From Streptomyces sp. SKN60 (GTDB taxonomy: Bacteria > Actinomycetota > Actinomycetes > Streptomycetales > Streptomycetaceae), in NCBI RefSeq assembly GCF_026236535.1, contig NZ_JAHTMW010000009.1:62001-126000 (forward strand): DNA of 64,000 nt, in the 5' to 3' direction. Both the position numbers and the translations under genes were made by a program. Positions 49,297 to 57,513 of the stretch are shown here, piece by piece. Position 1 is the first letter of the stretch. Each line of letters begins with the position of its first letter. The notes beneath the pieces are model-generated. The model saw only the letters and a list, made by a program, of their open reading frames with translations, had not been told where the DNA came from and did no database searches.

Positions 49297-49498
49297 CCTG
49301 GCGCTGGAAGTACGACCCCGACGAGGAGTACGTCGTCGGCGGCGTACCGCCCGCGATCGTCGCCGAGGTGGAGAAGCGGGCGCCGATGAACTGGTGCGGG
49401 CCGCCGAGGCCTTCTGCCTCGGCGGACCCGCGTACGAGGGGGAGGGGTCGAAGGGCACCGGTGACTTAGCGCCCGGCGGCGTGTTCACCTACTGGTGA
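49293..49498 (+). pseudogene. Frameshifted partner gene of the DUF6247-like protein
   Basis: GTG at 49293 overlaps the previous stop (GTGA). The first frame encodes TWRWKYDPDEEYVVGGVPPAIVAEVEKRA and then becomes nonsense, with a stop at 49469. One base missing at about 49380-49384 would restore ADELVRAAEAFCLGGPAYEG and a frame that runs to 49498, which contains the natural-looking GGVFTYW end. The second frame has a TTA codon. The coding 3' end overlaps the convergent MarR gene by 10 bp. Either a pseudogene or a single-base error. Confidence 0.7.
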
Positions 49499-50025
49499 CC
49501 CTCCTCCGGGGGCTCCCCGGTCTCCCCGCCCCGCTGGGACTCCGCCGCCTCCCCGGCCCCTGAGGCCTCCACCGCCTCCACCGCCCGCGACAGCCGCTCC
49601 AGCACCCGTACCGTCTCGTCGAACGCCTCCTGGCCGCCCAGTTCGTGCATCAGGCGGGCGGCCAGTTCCGCGTGGCCCGGGACGATGCGGCGCATGGCGG
49701 CGCGGCCGGCCTCGGTCGGGGTGAAGAGCTTGGCGCGGCGGTGGGCGGGGTTCGGCTCGTAGGCGGCGAGGCCGTCCCGGACGAGGAGGTCGGCGATGCG
49801 CTGGACGCTCTGGCGGGTGATGCCCATGGCGCGGGCGATGCCGGAGACCGGGAGCGGCTCGTGGACGACGGCTCCCAGAACCTGCCACCAGGCGGCGGTG
49901 AGGCCGGCCGGTTCGGCCAGTTTCTCCGCCACGGAGAGGAACTGGCCGTTGAGGCGGAAGACGCCGAGGGCGGTACGGGAGAGGGCGTCCTGCTGGCGGC
50001 GGCTCATCCGGTTCGTTCCTGTCAT
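49489..50025 (-). CDS. MarR-family regulator (178 aa)
   Basis: Winged-helix protein: SGIARAMGITRQSVQRIADLLVRDGLAAYEPNPAHRRAKLFTPTEAGRAAM (about 62-112). Start ATG at 50025 overlaps the stop of the DJ-1/PfpI gene as ATGA, so it is the second gene of that operon. The C-terminal 30 residues are acidic and low-complexity. The twin TGACAG-N4-CTGTCA operators over the first start codon are its probable targets. Confidence 0.92.
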   Translation of the reverse strand: MTGTNRMSRRQQDALSRTALGVFRLNGQFLSVAEKLAEPAGLTAAWWQVLGAVVHEPLPVSGIARAMGITRQSVQRIADLLVRDGLAAYEPNPAHRRAKLFTPTEAGRAAMRRIVPGHAELAARLMHELGGQEAFDETVRVLERLSRAVEAVEASGAGEAAESQRGGETGEPPEEGHQ

Positions 50026-50642
50026 CCGTTGAGCTCGGCGTAGGCCGCCGGGTCCGAGTCGTGGAACAGGCGGAACCAGGCGTCCCGCTTGCCCTCGTAC
50101 GCGCCGAGGCGGGCGAAGATCTCGCGCGCGAAGGCCACCGGCTCGGTCGGACCGGCCGTGATCAGGTCGCCGTCCAGGACCGCGTCGGCCTCGACGTAGT
50201 GCTCGCCGCCCTTGTAGCCCGTGGCGGCCAGGTAGAAGGAGACGGCGCTGGTGTGCCGGCGGGCGTCGAGCAGGCCCTCCCGGGCCAGTCCGGCCGTGGC
50301 GCCGCAGATCGCGGCGACCGGGACGCCCGCGTCGAGGAAGGCGCGGGCCTTGGCGGTGAAGGGGGCGAGCTCGTCGCCCTCGTCGTACTTCTCGGCGCCC
50401 GGGAGGATCAGCAGCGCGCTGTCCTCGGGGGTCAGGTCGGCGAGGGAGAGGTCCGGGACGATCCGGATGCCCGCGATCGTCGTGATCGGGTCCCCCGCGC
50501 GCGTGCCGACGGTTTTGACCGTGAATCCCGCCCGGGCGAGCCAGGCGGTCGCGTGGCCCGTCTCCCAGTCGGCGAGGGTGTCGTAGACGGCGAGATGGAC
50601 GGTGGCGGTGGCCTGGGGGGTCTCGATCTCGGTTCCAGTCAT
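50022..50642 (-). CDS. DJ-1/PfpI-family protein (206 aa)
   Basis: Class I glutamine-amidotransferase-like fold. The nucleophile elbow is AAICGATAG with C113. The likely acidic partner is near DLTPEDSALLILPGAEKYDEGDEL, where glyoxalase/protease-type members have Glu. It is of the type induced in response to reactive electrophiles or as hydrolase of unknown substrate. The ATG at 50642 lies inside the first operator, so repressor binding would block both transcription and the start region. It forms an operon with the MarR gene. Confidence 0.9.
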   Translation of the reverse strand: MTGTEIETPQATATVHLAVYDTLADWETGHATAWLARAGFTVKTVGTRAGDPITTIAGIRIVPDLSLADLTPEDSALLILPGAEKYDEGDELAPFTAKARAFLDAGVPVAAICGATAGLAREGLLDARRHTSAVSFYLAATGYKGGEHYVEADAVLDGDLITAGPTEPVAFAREIFARLGAYEGKRDAWFRLFHDSDPAAYAELNG

Positions 50643-50676
50643 GACAGTAGGCTGTCATGATGACAGTTTGCTGTCA
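50642..50676. promoter_or_regulatory. Two perfect operators TGACAG-N4-CTGTCA
   Basis: The first copy is 50642-50657 (spacer TAGG), which contains the start codon of the DJ-1-type gene. The second is 50661-50676 (spacer TTTG). Their centres are 19 bp apart, nearly two helical turns, favouring cooperative binding on one face. Confidence 0.85.
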
Positions 50677-50782
50677 ATGGAGTGCCTCTCGGCCCCGCCC
50701 GGCACACTGTCTCGTCCGCCCCGGTCTCGGTGGACAAGATGGTCATGGCCCGTCCCACCTGCGTTTCCTTACCCTCGGAGCC

Positions 50783-52144
50783 ATGACCCCTCATGTCGAA
50801 CCCGACCCCCAGGCCGGAGCTGCCGTCAAGGCCGCCGACCGCGCGCACGTGTTCCACTCCTGGTCCGCCCAGGGCCTGATCGACCCGCTCGCCGTCGCCG
50901 GCGCCGAGGGTTCGTACTTCTGGGACTACGACGGAAACCGCTACCTCGACTTCACCAGCGGCCTCGTCTACACCAACATCGGCTACCAGCACCCCAAGGT
51001 CGTGGCCGCCATCCAGGAGCAGGCCGCGAAGCTCACCACCTTCGCGCCCGCCTTCGCCATCGACGTACGCTCCGAGGCCGCACGCCTCATCGCCGAGCGC
51101 ACCCCGGGCGACCTGGACAAGATCTTCTTCACCAACGGCGGCGCCGAGGCCGTCGAGAACGCCGTCCGCATGGCCCGTCTGCACACGGGCCGTACGAAGG
51201 TGCTCTCCGCCTACCGCTCGTACCACGGCGCCACCTCCACCGCGATCAACCTGACGGGTGACCCGCGCCGCTGGCCCTCCGACACCGCCTCCGCCGGTGT
51301 CGTGCACTTCTGGGCGCCGTTCCTCTACCGCTCGCCCTTCTACGCCACCACCGAGGCGGAGGAGAGCGCGCGGGCCCTGCAGCACCTGGAGGACACGATC
51401 GCCTTCGAGGGTCCGGCGACCATCGCCGCGATCATCCTGGAGACCGTCCCCGGCACCGCCGGCATCATGACCCCGCCGCCCGGCTACCTCGCCGGCGTCC
51501 GCGAGATCTGCGACAAGTACGGCATCGTCTTCGTCCTCGACGAGGTCATGGCCGGCTTCGGCCGCACCGGCAAGTGGTTCGCCGCCGAGCACTTCGACGT
51601 CGTGCCCGACCTGATGACCTTCGCCAAGGGCGTCAACTCCGGTTACGTGCCGCTCGGCGGCGTCGCCATCAGCGCCGAGATCGCCGCCACCTTCGACAAG
51701 CGGCCGTACCCCGGCGGCCTCACCTACTCCGGGCACCCGCTGGCCTGCGCCGCCGCCGTCGCCACCATCGACGTGATGGCGGAGGAGAAGGTCGTCGAGC
51801 ACGCCGCCCACATCGGCGAGACCGTCCTCGGCCCCGGCCTGCGCGAGCTCGCCGAGCGCCACCCGTCGGTCGGCGAGGTGCGCGGCATGGGCGTCTTCTG
51901 GGCGCTCGACCTGGTCAAGAACAAGGAGACGCGCGAGCCGCTCGTCCCGTACAACGCGGCCGGCGAGGCCAACGCGCCCATGGCCGCCTTCGCCGCCGCC
52001 GCGAAGAAGAACGGCCTGTGGCCCTTCGTCAACATGAACCGCACCCACGCGGTCCCCGCCTGCAACGTCACCGAGGCGGAGGCGAAGGAGGGCCTGGCGG
52101 CCCTGGACGCGGCGCTCAGCGTCGCCGACGAGCACACGGTGTGA
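50783..52144 (+). CDS. Class III omega-aminotransferase (453 aa)
   Basis: PLP enzyme of the aspartate-aminotransferase-family (class III) group: YFWDYDGNRYLDFTSGLVYTNIG, FFTNGGAEAVENAVRMAR, VFVLDEVMAGFGRTGKW, and catalytic lysine in TFAKGVNSGYVPLGGV. Such enzymes move amino groups from beta-alanine, GABA or diamines to pyruvate or 2-oxoglutarate. The ATG at 50783 is used. A GntR gene follows 110 bp downstream, which may regulate it. Confidence 0.92.
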   Translation: MTPHVEPDPQAGAAVKAADRAHVFHSWSAQGLIDPLAVAGAEGSYFWDYDGNRYLDFTSGLVYTNIGYQHPKVVAAIQEQAAKLTTFAPAFAIDVRSEAARLIAERTPGDLDKIFFTNGGAEAVENAVRMARLHTGRTKVLSAYRSYHGATSTAINLTGDPRRWPSDTASAGVVHFWAPFLYRSPFYATTEAEESARALQHLEDTIAFEGPATIAAIILETVPGTAGIMTPPPGYLAGVREICDKYGIVFVLDEVMAGFGRTGKWFAAEHFDVVPDLMTFAKGVNSGYVPLGGVAISAEIAATFDKRPYPGGLTYSGHPLACAAAVATIDVMAEEKVVEHAAHIGETVLGPGLRELAERHPSVGEVRGMGVFWALDLVKNKETREPLVPYNAAGEANAPMAAFAAAAKKNGLWPFVNMNRTHAVPACNVTEAEAKEGLAALDAALSVADEHTV

Positions 52145-52254
52145 CGACGCCTGCCGCTCCGCGGTGACCGGTCCGACCGTCACCCAACGGTGATCTGCCC
52201 CCTCCCGGCCCTGGATTAGGGTGTCCGGAAGTCGTACGGAGGGGGCCGGTCACC

Positions 52255-52965
52255 ATGGCCGCGAGCGGAGCAGGAGTCACCCGCAGCACCCTGCGACAGC
52301 AGATCGCGGACGCGCTGCGTGACGAAGTGCTCGCGGGGCGTCTCCAGCCGGGCCAGGAGTTCACGGTCAAGCAGATCGCCGAGCAGTACGGGGTTTCGGC
52401 GACGCCCGTACGAGAAGCGCTGGTCGACCTGTGCGCGCAGGGGCTCCTCGACTCCGACCAGCACCGCGGCTTCCGCGTGCACGAGTTCTCGGTCGACGAC
52501 TACCGGGGCATGGTCGAGGCCCGGATGCTCGTCGTGGACGGCATCTTCCGCCGCCACGCCCCCGTCTCCCAGCCGCCCGCCGAGCCCGACGTCTCCTACG
52601 GCGTCGCCCTGGTCTCCATACGCCGCCGGGGCGAGGCCGCCGCGCGGGCGGCCCGCGCCGGCGACCTCGACGTCCTCATCGGCTACGACATCCGCTACTG
52701 GCGCGAGCTCGGCCGCCTCGTCGCCGCCAACGACTACATCGCCGACTTCCTGCACCGCCTCCGCGTCCAGGCCTGGGTCTTCTCCGTGCCCTATCTGCGC
52801 GCCGACCGCGATCTGCTCGGCTGGCTGTGGAGCGAGCACATCGAGCTGGTCGACGCGATCACGCGCGGCGACGCGGCCGGCGCCGTCGACGTCGTACGCG
52901 CTTACAACACGCGCTCCCTGGAATGGGCGGACCGGCTGGACGCCCGCGCCGGCCGTACGGGTTGA
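52255..52965 (+). CDS. GntR-family regulator, short FadR-type (236 aa)
   Basis: N-terminal helix-turn-helix typical of GntR (TLRQQIADALRDEVLAGRLQPGQEF, SATPVREALVDLCAQGLLDSDQHRGFRV). The C-terminal helical effector domain (about 85-230) is of FCD type. The ATG at 52255 follows GGAGGGGG. Ligands for the family are small organic acids. A role in controlling the preceding aminotransferase is possible. Confidence 0.9.
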   Translation: MAASGAGVTRSTLRQQIADALRDEVLAGRLQPGQEFTVKQIAEQYGVSATPVREALVDLCAQGLLDSDQHRGFRVHEFSVDDYRGMVEARMLVVDGIFRRHAPVSQPPAEPDVSYGVALVSIRRRGEAAARAARAGDLDVLIGYDIRYWRELGRLVAANDYIADFLHRLRVQAWVFSVPYLRADRDLLGWLWSEHIELVDAITRGDAAGAVDVVRAYNTRSLEWADRLDARAGRTG

Positions 52966-53043
52966 GGAGCCCCTGGCACGGGCAGGCACCCAGCGGGTGT
53001 GCGGGATCACGAGGCCGCACTACCCTGACGGTCCCTGCAGTCC

Positions 53044-53748
53044 GTGCAATCCCTGCACTCCATGCTTGAGCAACCGACGGAGAGCGAGCCTGTCTTGGCC
53101 TGTGACCTGTGGCTGGTCCCCCTCGTCGACGTGCTGTGCCACAGCCCCGACAACCCCTTCGCCGAGGAGATCGCGGTCTACGACCACGCCCTGACCTCGG
53201 CCGGCCTGCCCACCGTGCCCGTCTTCGCCTACATGCCGGGGCTCTCCGGGGACGTCGCCCCCGTCGCCGGGTTCGACTACGAGGCCCTGCACTTCCTGCG
53301 CCGCGCCTATCTGCTCCAGATGTGCGGGCTGCCCGTGGAACCGGTCGGCGAGCTGGGCGGGGACTACGAGCAGCTCCTGGAGATGTTCGAGGCGACCGCC
53401 CAGCAGTCCCACCTGGTGTGGCACTACGACCACGCCGGCGCCTACGTGCCGGTCGACTTCCCGGCGCCGCTCTCCAACGACGAGCTGCTCGCGGGCGGCG
53501 GCCCGCTCGGCTCCTCGCAGGGGCTGCTGCGGGAGCTGGAGTTCGTGGCGCCCGCGATCGGCATCGACCCCGCGAACCCGCCGGCCGCGCCCCGGCCCCC
53601 GGAGCGGCCCACCGACCTGGACGAACCCGCCGCCCCCGTGCCGTACGAGGACGACAGCCCCTTCGCCCGCGAGCGGCACGTCTGGCTGGGCCTCCACGCG
53701 GCGGCGACCCGCAGCCTGGGCCAGGGCTCGATGATCATCCTCAGCTGA
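53044..53748 (+). CDS. Hypothetical protein (234 aa)
   Basis: No family recognised. The GTG at 53044 and the ATG at 53062 are both possible; neither has a good ribosome site. The protein is acidic and globular with CDLWLVPLVDVLCHSPDNPF, HALTSAGLPTVPVFAYMPG, a YEALHFLRRAYLLQMCGLPV stretch and a Pro-rich section (about 178-200). Signal peptides and helices are absent. It is convergent with the SLATT gene. Confidence 0.65.
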   Translation: MQSLHSMLEQPTESEPVLACDLWLVPLVDVLCHSPDNPFAEEIAVYDHALTSAGLPTVPVFAYMPGLSGDVAPVAGFDYEALHFLRRAYLLQMCGLPVEPVGELGGDYEQLLEMFEATAQQSHLVWHYDHAGAYVPVDFPAPLSNDELLAGGGPLGSSQGLLRELEFVAPAIGIDPANPPAAPRPPERPTDLDEPAAPVPYEDDSPFARERHVWLGLHAAATRSLGQGSMIILS

Positions 53749-53837
53749 CCCGCGGGTGGGTCGGCCGGGCCCGGTCCGGGTAGGCATCCGGCCAGGGGGC
53801 CGCCCCACCCTTACGGGCGGTCCCGTACGGGCACCCC

Positions 53838-54605
53838 TCAGCGCGGCTCCGGCGGCCGCTGCCGCGGCATGTTCGGGCGGGTGCCCGGCGGGAGCGGGAA
53901 GCGGCCCGCGGGGTGGCCGGCCTCGGGGCGGGGCGGGGCGGTGCCGACCGACTGCAGGGCCAGCGGAGCGGGGCCCGAGCGGAACTCGACCATCCAGTCG
54001 GCGGTCTCCGCCCGTACCAGCTCCGTGATGTCCTCCGAGAAGCGCCGCAGCACGCCGAGGCAGCGCTCGGCGGCCTCGCTGGCCGTGCCCTCGGTGGGGC
54101 CGAGCACCTCGCGGACGCTCTCCGAGGCCCAGTCGAACTGCAGCGCCTGGAGCCGGCGCTGCACGGCCTGGGCGGTGGCCATGTTCCTTATCCAGCCCGA
54201 GGTCAGGCCGAAGTAGCGGTCGCAGGCCAGACAGGCCGCGCCGAGCAGCAGCGACAGATAGCCCCAGCCGGCCGTGCCCTCGGCCACCCCGGTCAGGTCG
54301 AGCAGCGGCAGCGCGGCGCCCGCGATCACGCCGACGGCGGTGCCGATGCGCAGGGCGCGGGCGCAGCGGCGCTTCCAGACGCGGTCGGAGAGATACCACT
54401 CGGCGGTGCGCAGCGCGTTGGACTCGACCCAGCGGTAGAGCTCGTCGAGGCGCTCGGCGGGCTCGCCCCAGTCGCCCAGCGGGAAGGGGGACCCGGTCAG
54501 ATCACGGTGGTGGGCGGCCGGGCCTCCGGTCTTCCCCGGAGCCTCGGGCTTCCCCGGGCCCTCGGGATTCCCCGGCTGCGGCTGCATGTCCGGCTGCTGG
54601 CTCAC
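53838..54605 (-). CDS. SLATT-domain two-helix membrane protein (255 aa)
   Basis: A Pro/Gly/Gln-rich leader (1-45) precedes a helical region (DELYRWVESNALRTAEWYLSDRVWKRRCARALR) and two membrane helices (about 84-104 and 113-129), followed by CDRYFGLTSGWIRNMATAQAVQRRLQALQFDWA, as in SLATT domains. SLATT proteins are effectors thought to make pores in nucleotide-signal conflict systems, but here no partner nucleotidyltransferase or receptor is adjacent. GTG start at 54605. A Pro-rich tail follows. Confidence 0.78.
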   Translation of the reverse strand: MSQQPDMQPQPGNPEGPGKPEAPGKTGGPAAHHRDLTGSPFPLGDWGEPAERLDELYRWVESNALRTAEWYLSDRVWKRRCARALRIGTAVGVIAGAALPLLDLTGVAEGTAGWGYLSLLLGAACLACDRYFGLTSGWIRNMATAQAVQRRLQALQFDWASESVREVLGPTEGTASEAAERCLGVLRRFSEDITELVRAETADWMVEFRSGPAPLALQSVGTAPPRPEAGHPAGRFPLPPGTRPNMPRQRPPEPR

Positions 54606-54872
54606 CGGGGAACTCCTCTGTTCAGCTCAGCGCTCATGTCCTTCTGTGACGTGCGGTGCACGTGGTGCCTGCCCTTCCTACCGCCGAATGGTGGGCTGTG
54701 GGCCCGGAATCCCGGGATTTCCGCCCGCAAGAGGGTGTTGATCAGGTAGAGGAGCCCGCAGTTTCTCACTCGAAAGAGTTGTGTCGGCACCCCGGTCCAC
54801 GAGCACGTAGGCTCGGCTTACCGAGCGAGTACCGACGGTGTACCGACCGACTTCCGACATCAGCAGGAGTGA

Positions 54873-55217
54873 GTGACCGTGTTCCCCGGTGGTGGCCAGC
54901 CCAACATGCAGCAGCTCCTCCAGCAGGCCCAGAAGATGCAGCAGGATCTCGCCCGCGCCCAGGCGGAGCTCGCGGCGACCGAGGTCGAGGGGCAGGCGGG
55001 CGGCGGCCTGGTCAAGGCCACCGTGACCGGCTCCGGCGAGCTGCGCGGCCTGGTGATCGACCCGAAGGCGGTCGACCCGGAGGACACCGAGACCCTCGCC
55101 GACCTGATCGTGGCCGCCGTGCAGGCCGCCAACGACAACGCGCAGCAGCTCCAGCAGGCCAAGCTGGGCCCGCTGACCCAGGGCCTGGGCGGCGGGATGC
55201 CGGGCCTCGGCTTCTGA
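54873..55217 (+). CDS. YbaB/EbfC nucleoid-associated protein (114 aa)
   Basis: Small DNA-binding dimer found next to recR in most bacteria. Long N-terminal helix with QQLLQQAQKMQQDLARAQAELAA, then VEGQAGGGLVKATVTGSGELRGLVIDP. GTG at 54873 with CAGGAGTGA upstream; the GTG at 54879 is an alternative. The last six codons, ATGCCGGGCCTCGGCTTC, are repeated with change beyond the stop, producing two micro-frames. Confidence 0.93.
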   Translation: MTVFPGGGQPNMQQLLQQAQKMQQDLARAQAELAATEVEGQAGGGLVKATVTGSGELRGLVIDPKAVDPEDTETLADLIVAAVQAANDNAQQLQQAKLGPLTQGLGGGMPGLGF

Positions 55218-55272
55218 TGCCGGGCCTCCTGGGCCCGGGCTTCTGATGCCTTCCGGCCCGTACGGCTTCTAA
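55217..55272 (+). repeat. Two stop-start coupled micro-frames that repeat the ybaB tail
   Basis: The ybaB stop TGA shares a base with an ATG (55217) that starts MPGLLGPGF and ends at 55246, which again shares its A with an ATG that starts MPSGPYGF and ends TAA at 55272. With the ybaB end MPGLGF, this makes three tail-like units in a row, each with TTC before its stop. It is probably duplicated 3' DNA; translation is possible but not shown. Confidence 0.7.
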
Positions 55273-55329
55273 CGCTGCATTTAAGCCACTACCGTAAGAA
55301 TCAAGCATTCCCCGAGAAGGGCGCTCGCG

Positions 55330-55929
55330 TTGTACGAAGGCGTGGTTCAGGACCTCATCGACGAGCTGGGCAGACTGCCCGGTGTCGGTCCCAAGAGCGC
55401 CCAGCGGATCGCCTTCCACATCCTCCAGGCCGAGCCGACCGACGTGCGGCGGCTCGCCCAGGCGCTCCTGGAGGTCAAGGAGAAGGTCCGCTTCTGCGCG
55501 GTGTGCGGCAATGTGGCGCAGCAGGAGCAGTGCAACATCTGCCGCGATCCGCGCCGGGACCAGACGGTCATCTGTGTGGTCGAGGAGCCGAAGGACGTCG
55601 TGGCGATCGAGCGGACCCGCGAGTTCCGCGGCCGCTACCACGTGCTCGGCGGCGCCATCAGTCCCATCGAGGGGGTCGGCCCGGACGACCTGCGGATCCG
55701 CGAGCTGCTGGCGCGGCTCGCGGACGGCACGGTCACCGAGCTGATCCTGGCCACCGACCCGAACCTGGAGGGCGAGGCCACCGCGACGTACCTGGCGCGG
55801 ATGATCAAGCCCATGGGCCTCAAGGTGACCCGCCTGGCCAGCGGACTTCCCGTCGGCGGCGACCTGGAGTACGCCGACGAGGTCACCCTGGGGCGTGCCT
55901 TCGAGGGGCGGCGGCTGCTAGATGTATGA
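55330..55929 (+). CDS. recR: Recombination mediator RecR (199 aa)
   Basis: RecR helps load RecA at single-strand gaps. HhH motif LIDELGRLPGVGPKSAQRIAFHIL, zinc finger CAVCGNVAQQEQCNIC, and Toprim domain ICVVEEPKDVVAIERT to YHVLGG, GVGPDDL and LATDPNLEGEATA. The TTG at 55330 is the start (MYEGVVQDLI), with GAGAAGGG upstream. It follows ybaB as in most bacteria. Confidence 0.97.
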   Translation: MYEGVVQDLIDELGRLPGVGPKSAQRIAFHILQAEPTDVRRLAQALLEVKEKVRFCAVCGNVAQQEQCNICRDPRRDQTVICVVEEPKDVVAIERTREFRGRYHVLGGAISPIEGVGPDDLRIRELLARLADGTVTELILATDPNLEGEATATYLARMIKPMGLKVTRLASGLPVGGDLEYADEVTLGRAFEGRRLLDV

Positions 55930-55938
55930 CGACGACCG

Positions 55939-55965
55939 GGTCCGTGCGGTCCGTGCGGTCCGTGC
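55939..55965. repeat. Three exact tandem copies of GGTCCGTGC
   Basis: The units start at 55939, 55948 and 55957 in the 68-bp gap between recR and the DUF5063 gene. The period is a multiple of three but no frame is used here. Confidence 0.9.
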
Positions 55966-55997
55966 GCACGACGGCGCACTCTCAGGGAGGCTCCTCG

Positions 55998-56651
55998 ATG
56001 TCTGACGCCACGCTGCACTCCATCACTCAGGACCCGGACGACTTCGCGGTGCAGATCGCGGACTCGATCGAGAGCTTCATCGTCGCCACGACCGAGGTCG
56101 CCAAGGGCGACGAGCCGGACAGCGCGGTGCCCTTCCTGCTCCTGGAGGTCTCGCAGCTGCTGCTCGCCGGCGGGCGGCTCGGCGCGCACGAGGACATCGT
56201 CCCGGACGAGCGGTACGAGCCGGACGCGGGCCCGGACCTGGACGTGGACGAGCTGCGGGAGCGGTTCGCGGCGCTCCTGGAGCCGGTGGACGTGTTCTCC
56301 GAGGTCTTCGACCCGTACGAGCCGCGCAAGGCGCCCGTACCGGCGCGGATCTCCGACAACCTCGCCGACATGATCACCGATCTGCGGCACGGTCTGGCGC
56401 ACTACCGGGCGGGCCGGACCAGCGAGGCGCTGTGGTGGTGGCAGTTCTCGTACTTCTCGAACTGGGGCCCCACCGCCTCCGCCACCCTGCGCGCCCTCCA
56501 GTCCCTGGTGGCGCACGTCCGGCTCGACCAGCCGCTCGCCGACCTGGCGGGGCTCGACACGGACGAGGACCTGACGGAGGACGTCCTCGCGGAGGAGGCG
56601 GGGCGCGTGATGGCGGAGGAGCTGGGCGGCCTCGGCCGCAAGGGGGCCTGA
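55998..56651 (+). CDS. DUF5063 family protein (217 aa)
   Basis: Conserved in actinobacteria after recR. The ATG at 55998 follows AGGGAGG. Acidic helical protein: DDFAVQIADSIESFIVATTEV, DSAVPFLLLEVSQLLLAGGRLGAHEDI, and the signature DLRHGLAHYRAGRTSEALWWWQFSYFSNWGPTASATLRALQ. Function is unknown; the operon suggests a link to recR/DNA maintenance. The 3' end is duplicated in tandem across its stop codon (56629-56676). Confidence 0.88.
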   Translation: MSDATLHSITQDPDDFAVQIADSIESFIVATTEVAKGDEPDSAVPFLLLEVSQLLLAGGRLGAHEDIVPDERYEPDAGPDLDVDELRERFAALLEPVDVFSEVFDPYEPRKAPVPARISDNLADMITDLRHGLAHYRAGRTSEALWWWQFSYFSNWGPTASATLRALQSLVAHVRLDQPLADLAGLDTDEDLTEDVLAEEAGRVMAEELGGLGRKGA

Positions 56652-56676
56652 CGCCTCGGCCGCAAGGCGGTCTGAC
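56629..56676. repeat. 24-bp tandem duplication across the DUF5063 stop
   Basis: 56629-56652 and 56653-56676 agree at 22 of 24 positions. Copy one ends with the stop TGA at 56649-56651; copy two repeats the last codons and a TGA in the same register. Confidence 0.92.
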
Positions 56677-56702
56677 GGACCTCGGACCTGTCTGAAGGCC
56701 GG

Positions 56703-56731
56703 GGGCCGGCTGTCGCCGTCACAGCCGGCCC
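56703..56731. terminator. Terminator between DUF5063 and ABC ATPase genes
   Basis: GGGCCGGCTGT (56703-56713) pairs perfectly with ACAGCCGGCCC (56721-56731) over 7 bases. Its right arm overlaps the last codons of the convergent ABC ATPase gene. Confidence 0.82.
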
Positions 56732-57513
56732 GCCTCCACGATCCGGCTGAGGAACCGTCGGGTCCGCTCGTGCGCGGGCGCGCCGAAGACCTCGGCCGGG
56801 GCGCCGCGCTCCAGGACGACCCCGTCGGCGAGGAAGCAGACCTGGTCGGCGACCTCGCGGGCGAAGCCCATCTCGTGGGTGGCGACGACCATGGTCATGC
56901 CGTCCTCCTTGAGGTCCCGGACGACGTTCAGGACCTCGCCCACCAGCTCCGGGTCGAGCGCCGCGGTCACCTCGTCGAGGAGCAGCAGCCGGGGCCGGTT
57001 CGCGAGGGCGCGGGCGATGGCGACGCGCTGCTGCTGGCCGCCGCTGAGCCGGTCCGGGTATTCGGCGGCCTTGTCCCCGAGTCCGAGCCGGCCGAGCAGC
57101 TCGCGGGCGCGGTCCTCGGCCTCGCGGCGGGCGGCCTTGTGGACGCGGCGCGGGGCGAGCGTGATGTTGTCGAGCACGCTCATGTGCGGGAAGAGGTTGT
57201 ACGCCTGGAAGACGACGCCGATCCGGCGCCGTACGGCATCGGCGTCCACGCGCGGGTCGGTGATCTCCTCGCCGTCGAGGAAGATCGCGCCGTCGTCGAC
57301 CTCCTCCAGGAGGTTGGCGCACTTGAGGAGGGTCGACTTGCCCGAGCCGGAGGCGCCGATGAGGACGGTGACCGAGTGCTGCGGGACGGTGAGGTCGACA
57401 TCGCGCAGGACGACCGAGCTGCCCTGCCCGTGCCCGTACGTCTTGCGGACCGATTCCAGTCTCAGGACGGGCTCCGGCTCGGGCTCCGGCTCCGGCTCCG
57501 GTGCCTGGGTCAT
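56719..57513 (-). CDS. Polar amino-acid ABC transporter ATPase (264 aa)
   Basis: GlnQ-type ATPase: Walker A GASGSGKST (53-61), Q-loop VFQAYNLFPHMSV, signature LSGGQQQR, Walker B LLLLDEVTAALDP, H-loop ATHEMGF. The N-terminus starts with an alternating Pro-Glu repeat (residues 5-15) from a 6-bp DNA repeat. The ATG at 57513 overlaps the stop of the permease gene. Together with the two genes upstream it makes an importer for a polar amino acid such as glutamine or cystine. The substrate is not defined. Confidence 0.93.
   Translation of the reverse strand: MTQAPEPEPEPEPEPVLRLESVRKTYGHGQGSSVVLRDVDLTVPQHSVTVLIGASGSGKSTLLKCANLLEEVDDGAIFLDGEEITDPRVDADAVRRRIGVVFQAYNLFPHMSVLDNITLAPRRVHKAARREAEDRARELLGRLGLGDKAAEYPDRLSGGQQQRVAIARALANRPRLLLLDEVTAALDPELVGEVLNVVRDLKEDGMTMVVATHEMGFAREVADQVCFLADGVVLERGAPAEVFGAPAHERTRRFLSRIVEAGRL

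Noticed and set aside
47313..49498. Mobile island or prophage
   Set aside because: No integrase, terminal repeats or attachment site; only a small accessory cassette with one frameshift.
54602..54790. 62-codon frame between the SLATT and ybaB genes, minus strand
   Set aside because: It overlaps the SLATT start and the promoter region, with no ribosome site or family.
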